Origin: Acorus gramineus
Taxonomy: Eukaryota > Streptophyta > Magnoliopsida > Acorales > Acoraceae
Assembly (NCBI GenBank): GCA_030737835.1
Contig: CM060850.1
Location: 17,730,739-17,794,738, forward strand
Length of the DNA stretch: 64,000 nt
Direction: 5' to 3'
The notes beneath the pieces are model-generated. The model saw only the letters and a list, made by a program, of their open reading frames with translations, was not told the origin of the DNA and did not search any database. Shown one piece after another: positions 1-11,800 of this stretch. The first letter of the stretch is position 1; each line of letters starts with the position of its first letter. A program made the translations under genes and the position numbers.

Positions 1-438
1 GAACCCAATTGATGTTCCTTCGATTGCCCCAAAAGTAATAGAGAAGCTTTTAGATCCTCCGTATGCAAATGGTAGAGTGGATGGGGTAATGGATTTGGTG
101 GAATATTTTCTAGAGTGATTGGACTGGATAGGATATCAGGTTGTGGTTCAGTTTCTTCTCTGGATCCTCTCTTTTTAAAATGGGTGAAACACATATGTAG
201 TGGGGAGAGTTGTCAACAAACCCCCTTTTTTAGGATAGGTTATTAACAAAAATTCACAATTGTAGGATAGTTGAGAAGTGGTTTCTACAACGGATAGATC
301 ACAACTTCTCAAAAAATTTAAATCACAATTTAAAATTATAAATGGATAACACCAAATATAATAATATATATATATATATTTTCACAAAGTAAATTTGAAT
401 TTTCATTGAAAAACAAAACCAACCCTTTTTTTTTTACA
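1..438 (-). repeat. Copia 3' LTR, left copy, truncated by the window edge
   Basis: This stretch repeats 5322-5769 with small differences. Position 1 matches 5322, so the repeat continues to the left of the window. On the plus strand it ends TTTTACA at 438. Next to it, inside the element, lies ATCCCCCAC, which on the minus strand is the purine tract GTGGGGGAT expected just before a 3' LTR. A short TA repeat lies near 364-379. Confidence 0.85.
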
Positions 439-998
439 ATCCCCCACAAAAATTCAAATTTAACAATAATAGACAATTGAGGAAATTTATATTATGCTTT
501 CAATAAAGGTGCTTTCATGGCATGAACGTTCACCTAGTGACAACATATTTCCATTTGAAGAGTCATAGTGAACTAGGTCTTTAATTAGACTCCTTAAATC
601 AAATTTCAATATGTTGCACAACATAGTAGTGGAATTAAATCGGGTTCAATATCGGGTGCGCATTACGGCCATGTGCTTGTATCTTGTTTCATGAGTGCTC
701 TAGAGATAGCCCTTGTTCTCATAGATCGCGGCCACAACGACCACACTCACATAGTTGAGTTCTGCAAGGGTATACTGCAACGGACTCATACCCTGCCTAA
801 AAATATTAAGGCCTTGAACTCATTCAGAGTTGTAAACTCTTACTAGACCGCCACAGATTGAGCATTGTCATCATAGGGATGGAATTGGAGATGTACTCCC
901 AAGGTTAATGTTCCTCATAGTCACCCAACAGTTCGTTTTCCCTTTGAACCTCCTTCGTGGGATCTCCACTTGGTGAGGTAAGGTTCCATTGTGTTGAC
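439..998 (-). other. Copia 3' internal untranslated region with polypurine tract
   Basis: This is the stretch between the end of the RNase H frame and the 3' LTR. The purine tract is at about 439-447, read on the minus strand. I see no credible open frame in the rest. Confidence 0.6.
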
Positions 999-1340
999 TT
1001 ATATTATGGGCTTAAGACCCATCCCCCTCGATGAAGAAATAACTAGCTTTCTGGCAAGACCTTTTGTTAAAGGATCAACTATATGTTCTACAGACTTCAC
1101 ATAATCTAATGATATTACTCCATGAGCTATCAAGTCTCTCACATCTTTATATCTTAATCTCATAAATCTCTTGCCACCTGGATCATTAGATTGTTTAACC
1201 TTATCAATTGCAACTTTTTTATCACAATGAAGTGATATAGGATGTAAAGGCTTTTTAATGAAAGGAATATCCAAAAGTAAATCTCTAAGCCATTCGGCCT
1301 GACTACTAGCTAAATCTAATGTTATGAATTCAGCTTGCAT
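999..1340 (-). pseudogene. Copia RNase H, C-terminal part
   Basis: This 113-codon frame carries the usual end of a Copia polyprotein. It has an AEFI start, a DN-like segment (HCDKKVAID), the block RYKDVRDLIAHGVISLDYV and the ending VDPLTKGL. It is separated by a frame break from the preceding RT/RNase H frame at 1377-1844. RNase H would remove the RNA strand during reverse transcription. Confidence 0.85.
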
Positions 1341-1376
1341 AGTAGATCTAGCTCTAACAGATTGTTTTGTAGATTT

Positions 1377-2600
1377 TCAACATATAGTTGCACCACCTAA
1401 TAGAAAAATATAGCCACTAGTGGATTTGGATTCATCTGAGTCTGAAACCCAATTAACATCAGTATATCCTTCCAACACAGATGGGTAACTAATGAAATGT
1501 AAACCAAAATTATATGTACCTTTAAAGTATTTAAATGACCTCTCTATAGCCTTCCAATGTTCTATACAAGGGTTTCGAATATATCTACTCAACCTTCCTA
1601 CTGCATAGGATATATCAGGCCTAGAACAGTTTGCTAGGTATAACAAACTTCCTATGATCTGAGCATATTTTTCTTGGTTTTTAGGTTCACCAGTATGTAC
1701 ACATAAATGATGATTTGGATCATATGGTGTAGCTACAAGATTACATTCAAAATAACCAAATTTCTTTAAAATTTTATTTACATAATGTGATTGAGACATA
1801 ACTATGCCATCATTAGTTCTACTCAATTTTATTCCAAGTATCATATCAGAAGGACCTAAGTCCTTCGTATCAAAGTGACTAGATAAAAATATATAATATA
1901 ACTAAACTAATTATGCATGCATTTGATCCAAAAATGAGAATGTCATCAACATAAAGACATAATACTCCTTATAATATATGCATTTATCCGAACCATTTAT
2001 TTTAAATCCAGCTGATAGAATAATACTGTCAAATTTTTCATGCTATTGTTTAGGAGCTTGTTTTAATCCATATAATGATTTCACTAATTTACAAACTTTG
2101 TGTTCTTGACTAGGCACTACAAAACCCTCTAGCTGGTCCATATAAATTTCTTCATTTAAATCACCATTAAGAAATGCCGTTTTAACATCCATTTGATGGA
2201 TTTCTAAATTATAAATAGCAGCTAATGCAATAAGCATCCTAATAGAAGTAATCTTAGTAACAGGTGAATATGTATCAAAATAATCTATTCCTTCTTTTTG
2301 ACTATACCCTTTAGCTACAAGCCTAGCCTTATATTTATCTATGGTACCATCAGCTTTTAACTTCCTTTTGAAAATCCACTTACAACCAATTGTTTTAGTT
2401 CCAGGGTGTAAATCAGTGAGTGAGAATCCAAGTATGATTGTTCATTATATATTCTATTTCACTATTAATAGCTTCTTTCCAAAATTCTACATCTATAGAT
2501 TTAATGGCATCTTGATAAGTTTTAGGTTCATCTTCTACAAGATATGTAAAAAATTCATCACCCATATTTTTCTCATACCTTATTCTTTTTCCTCTTCCAA
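1377..2600 (-). pseudogene. Copia reverse transcriptase and start of RNase H, broken into several frames
   Basis: Read on the minus strand from 2600 downward. First comes the RT N-terminus (FWKEAINSE and a following IGCKWIFK-like block), then an open piece at 2043-2237 with [11 protein letters not shown] and [14 protein letters not shown]. The catalytic YVDD motif lies at about 1925-1945, and 1377-1844 holds ILGIKL, SLLYLANCSRPDISYAVG and the RNase H segment YTDVNW. Stops and frameshifts separate these pieces, including one between the KQAPKQ block and YVDD. The domains are clear but the enzyme cannot be made. Confidence 0.88.
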
Positions 2601-2627
2601 GTTCATTAGATATATCAGTAGGTTCTT

Positions 2628-3410
2628 CTAATACAGAAAAAGAATACTCTCTTCTAATGAAGGAATATTACATGAAGCTATGTTATTAGGAATCTCACTA
2701 ACTGATCTAGAAATTTTATTTTTCAAAGGAAAAATATTTTCAAAATACACAGCATCAACAGGTCTTATTTCTAAAAAGGAGTTCACCCTAATGTCATTAA
2801 TTCCAGATTTTATTACAAGAAATTTATTTGCATTACTATGTTTAACATAGCCTACAAAAACAGTGTCTACTGTTTTAGGCCCAAGTTTTCTTTTCTTATT
2901 TATAGGAATTTTCACTTTTGCTAAACATCCCCATACCTTTAAAGCATTCATATAAGGTCTTTTCTTATGCCATATTTCATATGGTGTTTTATCTAAGCTT
3001 TTAAAAGGAATTCTATTCAACACATAATTAGCAGTCATTAAAGCATCCCCCCACTAACGATTACTTAGACCAGATTTCACAAGCATAGAATTAACCATGT
3101 CTATTAAAGTTCTATTTTTTCTTTTAGCTATTCCATTTGATTGGGGAGAATAAGGTGTTGTAGTCTCATGGATTATTCCATGCACTTCACAATAAGCATT
3201 AATTTCATTTGAGGTGTATTCACGTCCCCTATCTGACCTTATTCTCTTATTGCCTTTTTCAAGTTGATTTTCAGTTTGATTTTTGAACACCTTAAATTTT
3301 TCAAATTGTTTATCTTTAGATTTCATCAAATAAACAAAACAAAATCTAGAACAATCATCAATAAAAGTGACAAAGAAACGCATATTATCTCTAGTCAATA
3401 CACCATGCAT
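2628..3410 (-). pseudogene. Copia integrase
   Basis: Two frames, 3054-3410 and 2628-3038, hold the catalytic core: [17 protein letters not shown] with the first Asp, then SDRGREYTS with the second Asp, [11 protein letters not shown], and the C-terminal block ANYVLNRIPFKSLDKTPYE followed by VWGCLAKV. A stop near 3053 splits the domain. Upstream at about 3411-3640 a disrupted GAG-pre-integrase zinc region ([13 protein letters not shown]) can be read on the minus strand. Confidence 0.88.
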
Positions 3411-3643
3411 ATCACAAACATCAGTATGAATAAGCTCTAGAAGTTCACTACACCTTTCAATTGATTTAAAAGGTTTTTTAGGAAGTATAGCTTGAACACA
3501 AATTCACATTTTTTATTATACTCTAATTTAGATTTTGGAATTAAATTCATATTCATCATTCTTCTTAAGGTATTTAAATTTACATGTCCAAGCCTATCAT
3601 GCCAAACATCCCAAGATTCAACATTAAGAGCAACAGAAGAAGA

Positions 3644-4219
3644 TCAAAATCTACTAAAAGAAAAGTTAATAACATTCCATTTAAAGAGACCTTCACTAAC
3701 ATAACCTTTACCAATAAAGGTTCCAAACTTAGACACTACAACTTTATTGGACTCGAAAACAAGTTTATAACCTGCTTCACTTAACAAAAACCCTGAAACT
3801 AAGTTTCTCCTAATGTCCGGCACGTGGTGCACATTATGTAGAGGTATTGTCTTCCCGGAAGTGAATTTTAGGTTGATTCGTCCAATACCAACTACTCGTG
3901 CCGCACTTGCATTTCCCATGGTCATGCTTCGTCCATCAACTTCCTGGTAGGTTGAATACAAGGAGCGATCAAAACAAACATGTACGTTAGCTCCTGTATC
4001 AATTAACCAATCAGAAGAAAGACTAGCATTATTGACCTCAGGGGAAAAGGACACAAACCTCTGAAAAGAGCCACTAGAAGAGCCTGCCCCCACAGTCATC
4101 ATATTCACTTGAGGATTGGGGGTTTCCGATGTGTTGCGGTAGGACTTTTTATCAAAATTCTTCTTCAAATCTTTTCTGTGATAGCAAGATTTCGCAAGGT
4201 GTCCATGTTTGCCGCACAC
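3644..4219 (-). pseudogene. Copia CCHC zinc knuckle and aspartic protease
   Basis: The frame starts in the zinc knuckle, readable as CYVCGKHGHLAKSC if extended a few codons upstream; this is the CX2CX4HX4C pattern. It is followed by the protease active site DWLIDTGANVHVC and the typical LHNVHHVPDIRRNLVSGFLL block. It is out of frame with the gag frame at 4266-5066, so gag and the knuckle are separated by a frameshift. Confidence 0.87.
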
Positions 4220-4265
4220 ATAACACGCAGGCCTTCTCAGATCCTTGTTAAAATTTGATTTCTGT

Positions 4266-5066
4266 TTAAATAAAGTTTGGTGGCTTTGAGAAGTTCTTAA
4301 AATTTTTCTTGAAAGATTTGTGTTTGGGCTTAAATTTTTTATTCTCCACTAGGTTAGCCTGAGGGATAGACTCTATGGGCTTGCTGTGAATTTCCATTTC
4401 CCTATGAGAGTTTTCAATGCAAAGGGCACCTAGGAGAGAGGAGAGAGACAACATTTCTTGCCTCTGTTTTAATTCCCTCTTAAAATCATTCCATGAAGGT
4501 GAAAGCTTATCAATCAAGGCACTGGCAATAGCATTTTCTTTTAAATTAAAGCCTTTTGTTTTTATCTCTTGAATCAGGGCTTGATATTCATTAATCTGTG
4601 AAGAAATAGGTTTGTTGTCTACCATTTTAAACTCCAACCATTTAGTGAAAGAGTACCTTCCAACACTATCATTTTGAACACCATATTTTTGTTCTAATAA
4701 ATCCCAAAGTTCACGAGCAGTTTCTATAGGATAATAAATATCAAACAAATCATCAGCCAAACAATTCAGAATTTTTCCACGACATAAATAATCAATTTCA
4801 GTAGGAGCTTTCTCAGGATATTTAGAAAAAATACTGCTGACTTTTTGTGTTGTGGAGGTGGAAAATTTAGTGACAACAGAAGATTCAATTTTATCAGGAG
4901 TTTCGGTTTTAGCAGATGCATCTTGATCAACATTTTCTTTCTCAGGAGATTGTTTAATAATTGCAGATAAAAGACCTAATTGATTAAGCCAATAATGCAT
5001 ACGTAATTGCCATCTTTTAAAATGGGACCCAGAAAATTTTTCAGGCTTATCATCATTTAGATTCAT
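4266..5066 (-). pseudogene. Copia gag (capsid region)
   Basis: This 266-codon frame begins with MNLNDDKPEKFSGSHFKRW, a typical start for plant Copia gag. It continues with the gag blocks ARELWDLLEQKYG, YSFTKWLEFKMVD and IDKLSPSWNDFKRELKQRQ. It stops before the zinc knuckle because of a frameshift, so it is probably a truncated gag. Gag would form the particle in the cytoplasm. The start is well placed, a short leader downstream of the 5' LTR on the minus strand. Confidence 0.87.
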
Positions 5067-5320
5067 TTTAGATCCGAATTATGTTTTGAAAATTGTTGAA
5101 TAAAATAGATCTAAAATGATAAAACCAAATCAATAAAACAGAAATTCATATTTAAATTTTAAAACAAGGAAGAGAGAAGCCTGGATTGGAGGCACGTGAA
5201 GACGCTGTCTTCATAACAGAATTCGCCTCCTCCGCACAGGGTTTCTCTGGCATGCTGTTCCGCAAGATACAACCAGCCCAGCTTCTCTATCCACTTCCTG
5301 GTGTGCGCAGGAGTTGGAGT

Positions 5321-5769
5321 TGAACCCAATTGATGTTCCTTCGATTGCCCCCAAAAGTAAAAGGGAAGCTTTTAGATCCTCCGTATGCACATGGTAGAGT
5401 GGATAGGGTAATGGATTTGGTGGAATATTTCTAGAGTGATTGGACTGGATAGGATATCAGGTTGTGATTCAGTTTCTTCTCTGAATCCTCTCTTTTAAAA
5501 TGGGTGAAATACATACGTAGTGGGGAGAGTTGTTATCAACAAACCCCCTCTTTTAGGCTTTTAGGATAGGTTGTTATTAACAAAAATTCACAATTGTAGG
5601 ATAGTTGAGAAGTGGTTTAGACATCGGATAGATAACAACTTTTCAAAAAAATTAAATCACAATTTAAAATAATAAATGGATAACACCAAATATAATAATA
5701 TATATATATTTTAACAATGTAAATTTGAATTTTCATTGAAAAACAAAACCAACGTTTTTTTTTTCCACA
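5321..5769 (-). repeat. Copia 5' LTR, right copy
   Basis: This is a direct repeat of 1-438. On the plus strand it ends TTTCCACA at 5769. The lower boundary is not certain because the matching left copy is cut by the window edge; a TG at 5321 is a reasonable start. I could not find a clear tRNA-iMet primer site next to it. Confidence 0.8.
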
Positions 5770-5825
5770 GAATGTCCCTGACATTTTCTAACTAAAAATA
5801 CTTTTTTTGTTTGTTTGTGGTGAAG

Positions 5826-8800
5826 CAAGCACGCGTTTTGGAGATGCACACGGACCTGAAGGTGGGGAAGTTCTGGGGGGAGATGGGTGTGGACTTTTGG
5901 AGTGAGTCGACTTGGAAAGAGAAGCTACGGGAGTTTGAGGTTTGGCTGAGTTGGTCTCTCTGTTTTGTTGGGCTTGTTTTCTTTCCGTGTATTGATGTTT
6001 GTGGAATTTTTTAAAGGTTTCTCAATGAATTTTGTGTATGTGAATATGTTTCATGAGAAGGAAAAAATGTGTGAAGTTTTTTTTTTATGTATATATTCTT
6101 TGATAATTTGGAACAATCACATTTTTTGCTCTGTTTAGCATTCTCTGTTTTAACGATCTGCGCTATAAAGTAAATAATTGATTGGAAAAGTTTTATTGGA
6201 TGGCCATGATTGAGTCACATGTGTTGTATTTGCACTATGAGAGTCTTGTATAAGCTGAGGAATTCAGTGTTGTGAGGACAAATTGTGTTTAAAGATATTT
6301 ACACCATGACTCCATGAGAGTATTGTGTAGGCTTAGGCTGAGATGATGGAAGTCGGATTTTTATCTTCAATAAAATCCTTTGGTGTTGCATTATGAAGCT
6401 GTGAGCTACGTTCTTTATTCCCAATGCAAATGTGTGATTTGTGCTTCAATTGGAAATGCTCCCTCTCTCTCTCTCTGCTGTCTACATGGATCTTTTAATT
6501 CTCCATCTGAGGTTTTCAAGTCCTAAATTCATGTGACAGGGATAGTTCATTTCCGTCTTCATTCTTGTATTTATGGTTAACACTTTATAATTTAATTCTT
6601 GAATTATGTAACATGTAATGTTCTTGAAGGTGTTCTAGGATTTCCTATTTGGTCCCCACATCATACTGTACCTATATAGCTAATGTATCAATCATCTATC
6701 ATTCTTTGATTTTACAATGCAATGCATTTAGTGTCACATGTTGCCTTGTGTAACATTTGCGGGGCTTTGCTTCCACACTTAACACTCAACATAACTTGCC
6801 CATCCTATTGCAGGTATTTGTAATGACACCTGCCATCCTACGTGTCAACCTCCGACAGAGCTTTTTCAAGCTTGACTTCATTAAGTTGTTGATATTTGAT
6901 GAATGCCACAACATCAGAGGCAAAAGCGATTATGCTTGCATTATGAGGGTGAGTTTCTTCCTCTTTCGGTATACCCAATACCCTACGTTGCATTGCCATG
7001 AAAGGCAACCCAAACAAGCTGCTTTTGTAGAGTAAAATATAGAGAATAAGGATTCTCTTTGTTATACGGATGGATATCTTGATCTACAATTTGAATTTTT
7101 GTAAGAAGTGTAATTATTTGATGAATTCATTGGTCAGGAGCATTATCATCCTCAATTATGTTCAAATCGTGGCAATCTGCCGAGGATTCTTGGGATGACT
7201 GCATCACTTATAAACCGCAAAGGTGAACTTGATCAATATTAAGTTGTTGATGTTATGATTTCTTTCTGTCTTTTTTGTATGTTTATCCTTGTTCTCAATT
7301 TTCTTTCATGTTTCTGATTTTCTATTGCTGGATTTAGTCTGATATCATGTTTGTCCTATTATAAGCTAACCTACCAAACAGGGGTAATGTGTGTGACTGC
7401 TTTTCCTTTTATGCTGAATTGTTTTTTTTATAGGACCTAGCTCTCAGATTGCCTACGAAAAACACATATCAGAGATTGAAAGTCTTTTGCATTCAAAGGT
7501 AATCATTGTGTTTCCTGTTTCTATCATGTTCTATGTTGAGTTTTAGTACTGATGATCTATTTTTTGATCCTGTCAAGGTACTGCAGAGTTCAATTATTTT
7601 AATATCAATTGTTTTTAAGTGGAACATCGCATGATAAATAATTTAAGATTTATCTAAACTAGAAAGAGTTTATTTGAATTCTTCAAATTCTGGAATGATG
7701 GTGTTTTAACCCTTTCATTCCTTAATTTATTTGTAAACTTTGCGATGAGGTCATAGCATTATATAACCCTGTTGTCGAACATATTTAAATTGACAAAAGT
7801 TTTTTAATTTTTGACCTTGTATACTTTTGGGTACAGGCATAAAATTATGATGAGCTATGAATTTTTATTGTTTTGTTTACTTTGTTTACCAATTACCATT
7901 CTTAATGAATGCCATCTCTTCCTTATTGTAATTTAGTGAACTGAGATTGTGTTAACACATAATCCTTTTTTTTCTCTTGGATGGCCTTGTGCTTTTTAGT
8001 CATACACCGCGGAGCTCTATGCCTTGCATGATGGCTTATCGCACTATAACCCTGATTATTTATATTCTATATGATGAAGGTATACACAGTTGCCAATGAA
8101 TCCATCTTGGCTCAATATGTGCCATTTCCTACACCAAAGCTAAAATTTTATGAACATGTGGGAATACCATCTGACCTGCATTCCTGTATTGCTGATAATC
8201 TGGAGAGAATAAAAATTGAGGTACAATTTTTTTCCCTCTTGTCTTCTTTTATTGAACTTCTTTTCTATATTTATCGTCTTCCATTACATTATAGTTGTCC
8301 CTTTAATTATCTCATTTTGCTTTTTTTTATTTATTGTTTGTTTGCTTCAGATTTAAAGTATTTATGTAATTTTTATCTTTGTCATGCTGCGCTGTCATTT
8401 TTCTTTATGATTTAGTTATTTTGATTTAAGTCCTTGTGTTATGTTTTGTTTTGACCCATCTCTTGTGAGACCTGATGCTACAGTATTTCTTTTTGATTGG
8501 TTAGCAGATGCTCCGTAGATTATTTTTATTGGGTGTCATTGTCTTTTTATCTGAATTTCTGATATTCTGTAACCTCGAAGTCTGTTAACAATTCAATTTT
8601 ATTATCTTTATATTTTCCTTTTTCCAATGAATGATACTAAAGATTTATTGGATGTTTTATGCTATTCTTATTGGATGAGTCATATGACAAACCCTCCCCG
8701 ACCCTACCTATTGGGATAAGCTTGGTCCCCTAAATATTATACCAAACCTAAAGCATCTTGACTTTAGCGGGTTGGGTTTGGGTTCAAGTGTAAAACTTGC

Positions 8801-11800
8801 TCTGCCCCCTCCCGTCCCATTTGTTTAGAAATACATCATGTATATCATTCAAAATTAAAAATTTGGTATATGATGAACTAAGATTTTATATTAATGTGTT
8901 TGCTTAGATAATAATACATTAAAATGAATTAAACAATGAAATTATGGATCAAGAATATAATTTAATAAATTGTTGAAAATCATAAATTTTCAAGTTAAAA
9001 TACAATTGACTATACGATAAATAAACTGTTAGATTTGCTTTCGTTTTTCCATGAAGTACCCAAATATTTTATCAAATAGTATTATGTATATAAAATGTAA
9101 TGGTCAGATGCATCACTTAGCTTCTAAATTAAGATATTAAAATTTGTTTGAAAATTAGGATTGTAAAAGTACTCGGGATAGGATCGAAGTTGCTTCCATC
9201 ACACATCAAGGAAACACTCGAAGACTCTACTTGTCTATCCTTGCACATGTGGAGCATGTGCCACCAACTAGTATCTATAGTAGATTTTCAAATCTACTGC
9301 AAGAGCGTCATAATCCACTGATTTCATAAACTCATCTCGCCTGTTTGAGCTTGTCAAAATATGTTATATTGTTATGTTGATGCCTTTCATTTCTGGATCA
9401 AAATATAGTTTATGTACTAAGAAAATTTAAAGTTTTCTGTTGTGGTCTTTGCCAGCATTCACTGGATCTGCAGAAACTAGGACTTGATGATCTGTTGGAG
9501 GAGGGTTTGATGAAGAGAATTTCAAAGTTATGTAATACTTTCTTATATTGCCTGACAGAGCTGGGCTTGTGGATGGCCATAAAGGTATTGCCTTAATTTT
9601 TGGACAAAATGAAGTTCATTGTCCAAGTATTCACAGTGCTTATGGAACTTAAACTTTTATAACAGGCAGTAGAGACTTTATCATGTAGCGAAAATGATAT
9701 CTTCTTCTGGGGTGAAGCCAAGGATAAAATCGATATCACAATTGTGAGAAAATTTATGAAAGACGTATTTAAGGATATCTCAAAATGCATGCCATCTGGT
9801 ACTAATCAGTTTCTTAAATTGAGTTGCTTGATTTGTTTTTATTTTTATTTCCAATCTGGAATGTAAAATCGTACTCTCTGACTATTATTTTTGTGATCAG
9901 AGTTTAAATTTTAGGAGCCATAGTACGTCCAGGATTTCATGTTATGTTCTGCCATTCTATGTAGACTTTTGTAGTGTATATTTATTATGTCCTATAATTG
10001 AATCTGAAAGCTCACACCATCCAATCTGATCTTGGTTCCTTATATTGATTTTGGGAAACATAAAACTTTGTCCATTCGAGTGCAACTAATGGATCATGAT
10101 TTTGGTATATAAGAGACTCTTCAAAACTGGCACTCAAACATGTAGAGTTGTATGATTGATTCATTGTTGCGGTTAAAAAATTCATAATTTATATTGTATC
10201 AGATTTAAATTGATCAGACATTTGTTGGGTTGTTTGGATTTCATAATATCAACTCAAATAGATCCCAATTAGTGTTACTATTTCAAATTATTGTAGTCGA
10301 GGAACTAAAATATCACATCCCTTTCTCTTGATGCGGAATAGGTTCTTTCCATCATTAAGTTTATTTTTAAAGCATGAATGTTCTTTTGCAAAAAATTTCT
10401 GATCCTTATTCTATTGTTTTCCTACACTGATTAGAGTGGCAAGTTGGTAAAGATCTTCGAGCTGATCTGGATGCTGGTTTTCTTACTGCTAAAGTTGAAT
10501 GTCTTGTTCAATCACTTGCTGATTATAGGTTTGCTTCTTATTGTTATTGTTAGTGATCTGTACCCTGTATTATTTGTTTATGTGTGTGTGTGTAGTGCTC
10601 AATACAGTGTGATGGACTAATGAGAAGCCCAATTTTTATATACATGTTCATTTCGACTTCACAAAGTCAAATAGTTGTTTATGTGAAGAAATGCAATCAT
10701 GTTATGAGGGTTTATATTATAGACATCCTTGATGAATTAAATTGAATTTTTGTAAGGATCATTGCATCAGGATTACAACATTGAGACTGTTCGGCTAACA
10801 CTGCTCTGTTTTGAGATTCATATTCCTTCCGCCCCCATTTATTTTGTGAATAGGAGGATGGATATGGGAAGAATAGACTTAATCCTCAAAAAAATGTTTG
10901 TTTAGCATGGATAAACTGTAGTACTTATCAGTGGATAAGTACTACAGTTTATAACTATGTCTTGGGAGATAGAGGTACAGTCTATTCGTACTTATCCATC
11001 TCATACATTAACTACCTTCTAATAAGACAATCACAAAAGACAAAAATTTATCAAAACCAATGAAAGAATAAAAACAAAATAGACGATCTCACTCTTCAAT
11101 AAAGTTTCGCAAAATAGTCTTATAGAAATCAAGAAACACCTCTTCACAAAAATTACTCATCTGCAGATTGCGGAGGAACCACAGTCAGTAATGCCAACTT
11201 GGCTTCTTGTATACCGTAAAAATATAGATTTGTAGATGAAGGTGTTTCTTACAAAATCTTGGTTTTTGATTTGTTTTTGTTTCTTGGTTATCTTATCAGG
11301 GAAGTGAAGGACCTGAGATGCATCATATTTGTGGAAAGAATCATTACTGCAATTGTTCTTCAAACACTGCTAAGCCAGGTTCCAGAGCTTCTAAAATGGA
11401 AAACTAATTACGCGGTAGGGAATAATTCTGGAATGCAGTCCCAAAGTAAGAAAGAACAAATAGATATTGTTGATGCATTTCGGGAAGGCAAGGTTGGTTT
11501 TCTATCTGATTACTTTTGGTTTGAATTTTTCATCTCTAAAAGAAATTCAGTTTTGTATGTAGTAGCATTGCCATATTTTTAAGATAACCAAAAATATTGT
11601 TGAACTGACTTTTCACAGGTGAACATAATTGTAGCTACACAAATATTGGAGGAAGGCTTGGATGTCCAAAGTTGTAATTTAGTGATAAGGTTTGATCCTT
11701 CAAATACTGTTTGCAGTTTTATACAGTCCCGCGGTAGAGCTCGAATGCAGGGTTCTGACTATCTACTAATTATTAGGAGGTGATAATGCTACCTTTCACA

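Larger units (their letters stand above)
1..5769 (-). mobile_element. Ty1/Copia LTR retrotransposon, degenerate, antisense to DCL2
   Basis: On the minus strand the order is 5' LTR (right), gag, CCHC knuckle, protease, integrase, reverse transcriptase, RNase H and 3' LTR (left). Integrase before RT is the Copia order. Every domain is recognisable, but the reading frame is broken several times, so the element cannot encode a working polyprotein. The two LTR copies differ at about two dozen places by eye, including small indels, which indicates an old insertion. The right LTR ends CA at 5769, 56 bp before a DCL2 exon, so the element probably lies in a DCL2 intron. The left boundary and the left target-site duplication are outside the window. 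Confidence 0.92.
5826..11779 (+). other. DCL2: DCL2 helicase region (motifs Ia/Ib to VI)
   Basis: Ten exons encode the helicase. Visible motifs are VMTPAIL, the DEXH-box variant DECH at about 6898-6909, GMTAS (motif III), NIIVATQILEEGLDVQ (motif V) and QSRGRARMQGSDY (motif VI). Motif I (GSGKT) is absent because the preceding exons are not in the window. ATP-driven helicases of Dicers help load long dsRNA. Exon 8080-8220 (VYTVANES) joins in frame to LHSK of the previous exon. Confidence 0.88.

Noticed and set aside
5301-5330. tRNA primer site of the Copia element
   Set aside because: No clear TGGTATCAGAGC or other convincing tRNA 3' end match next to the LTR, and the LTR edge itself is uncertain.
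8000-8072. Possible extra DCL2 exon (SYTAELYALHDGLSHY...)
   Set aside because: It ends in a stop before the next exon, and exon 7434-7498 joins in frame directly to 8080-8220 with the family's expected sequence.
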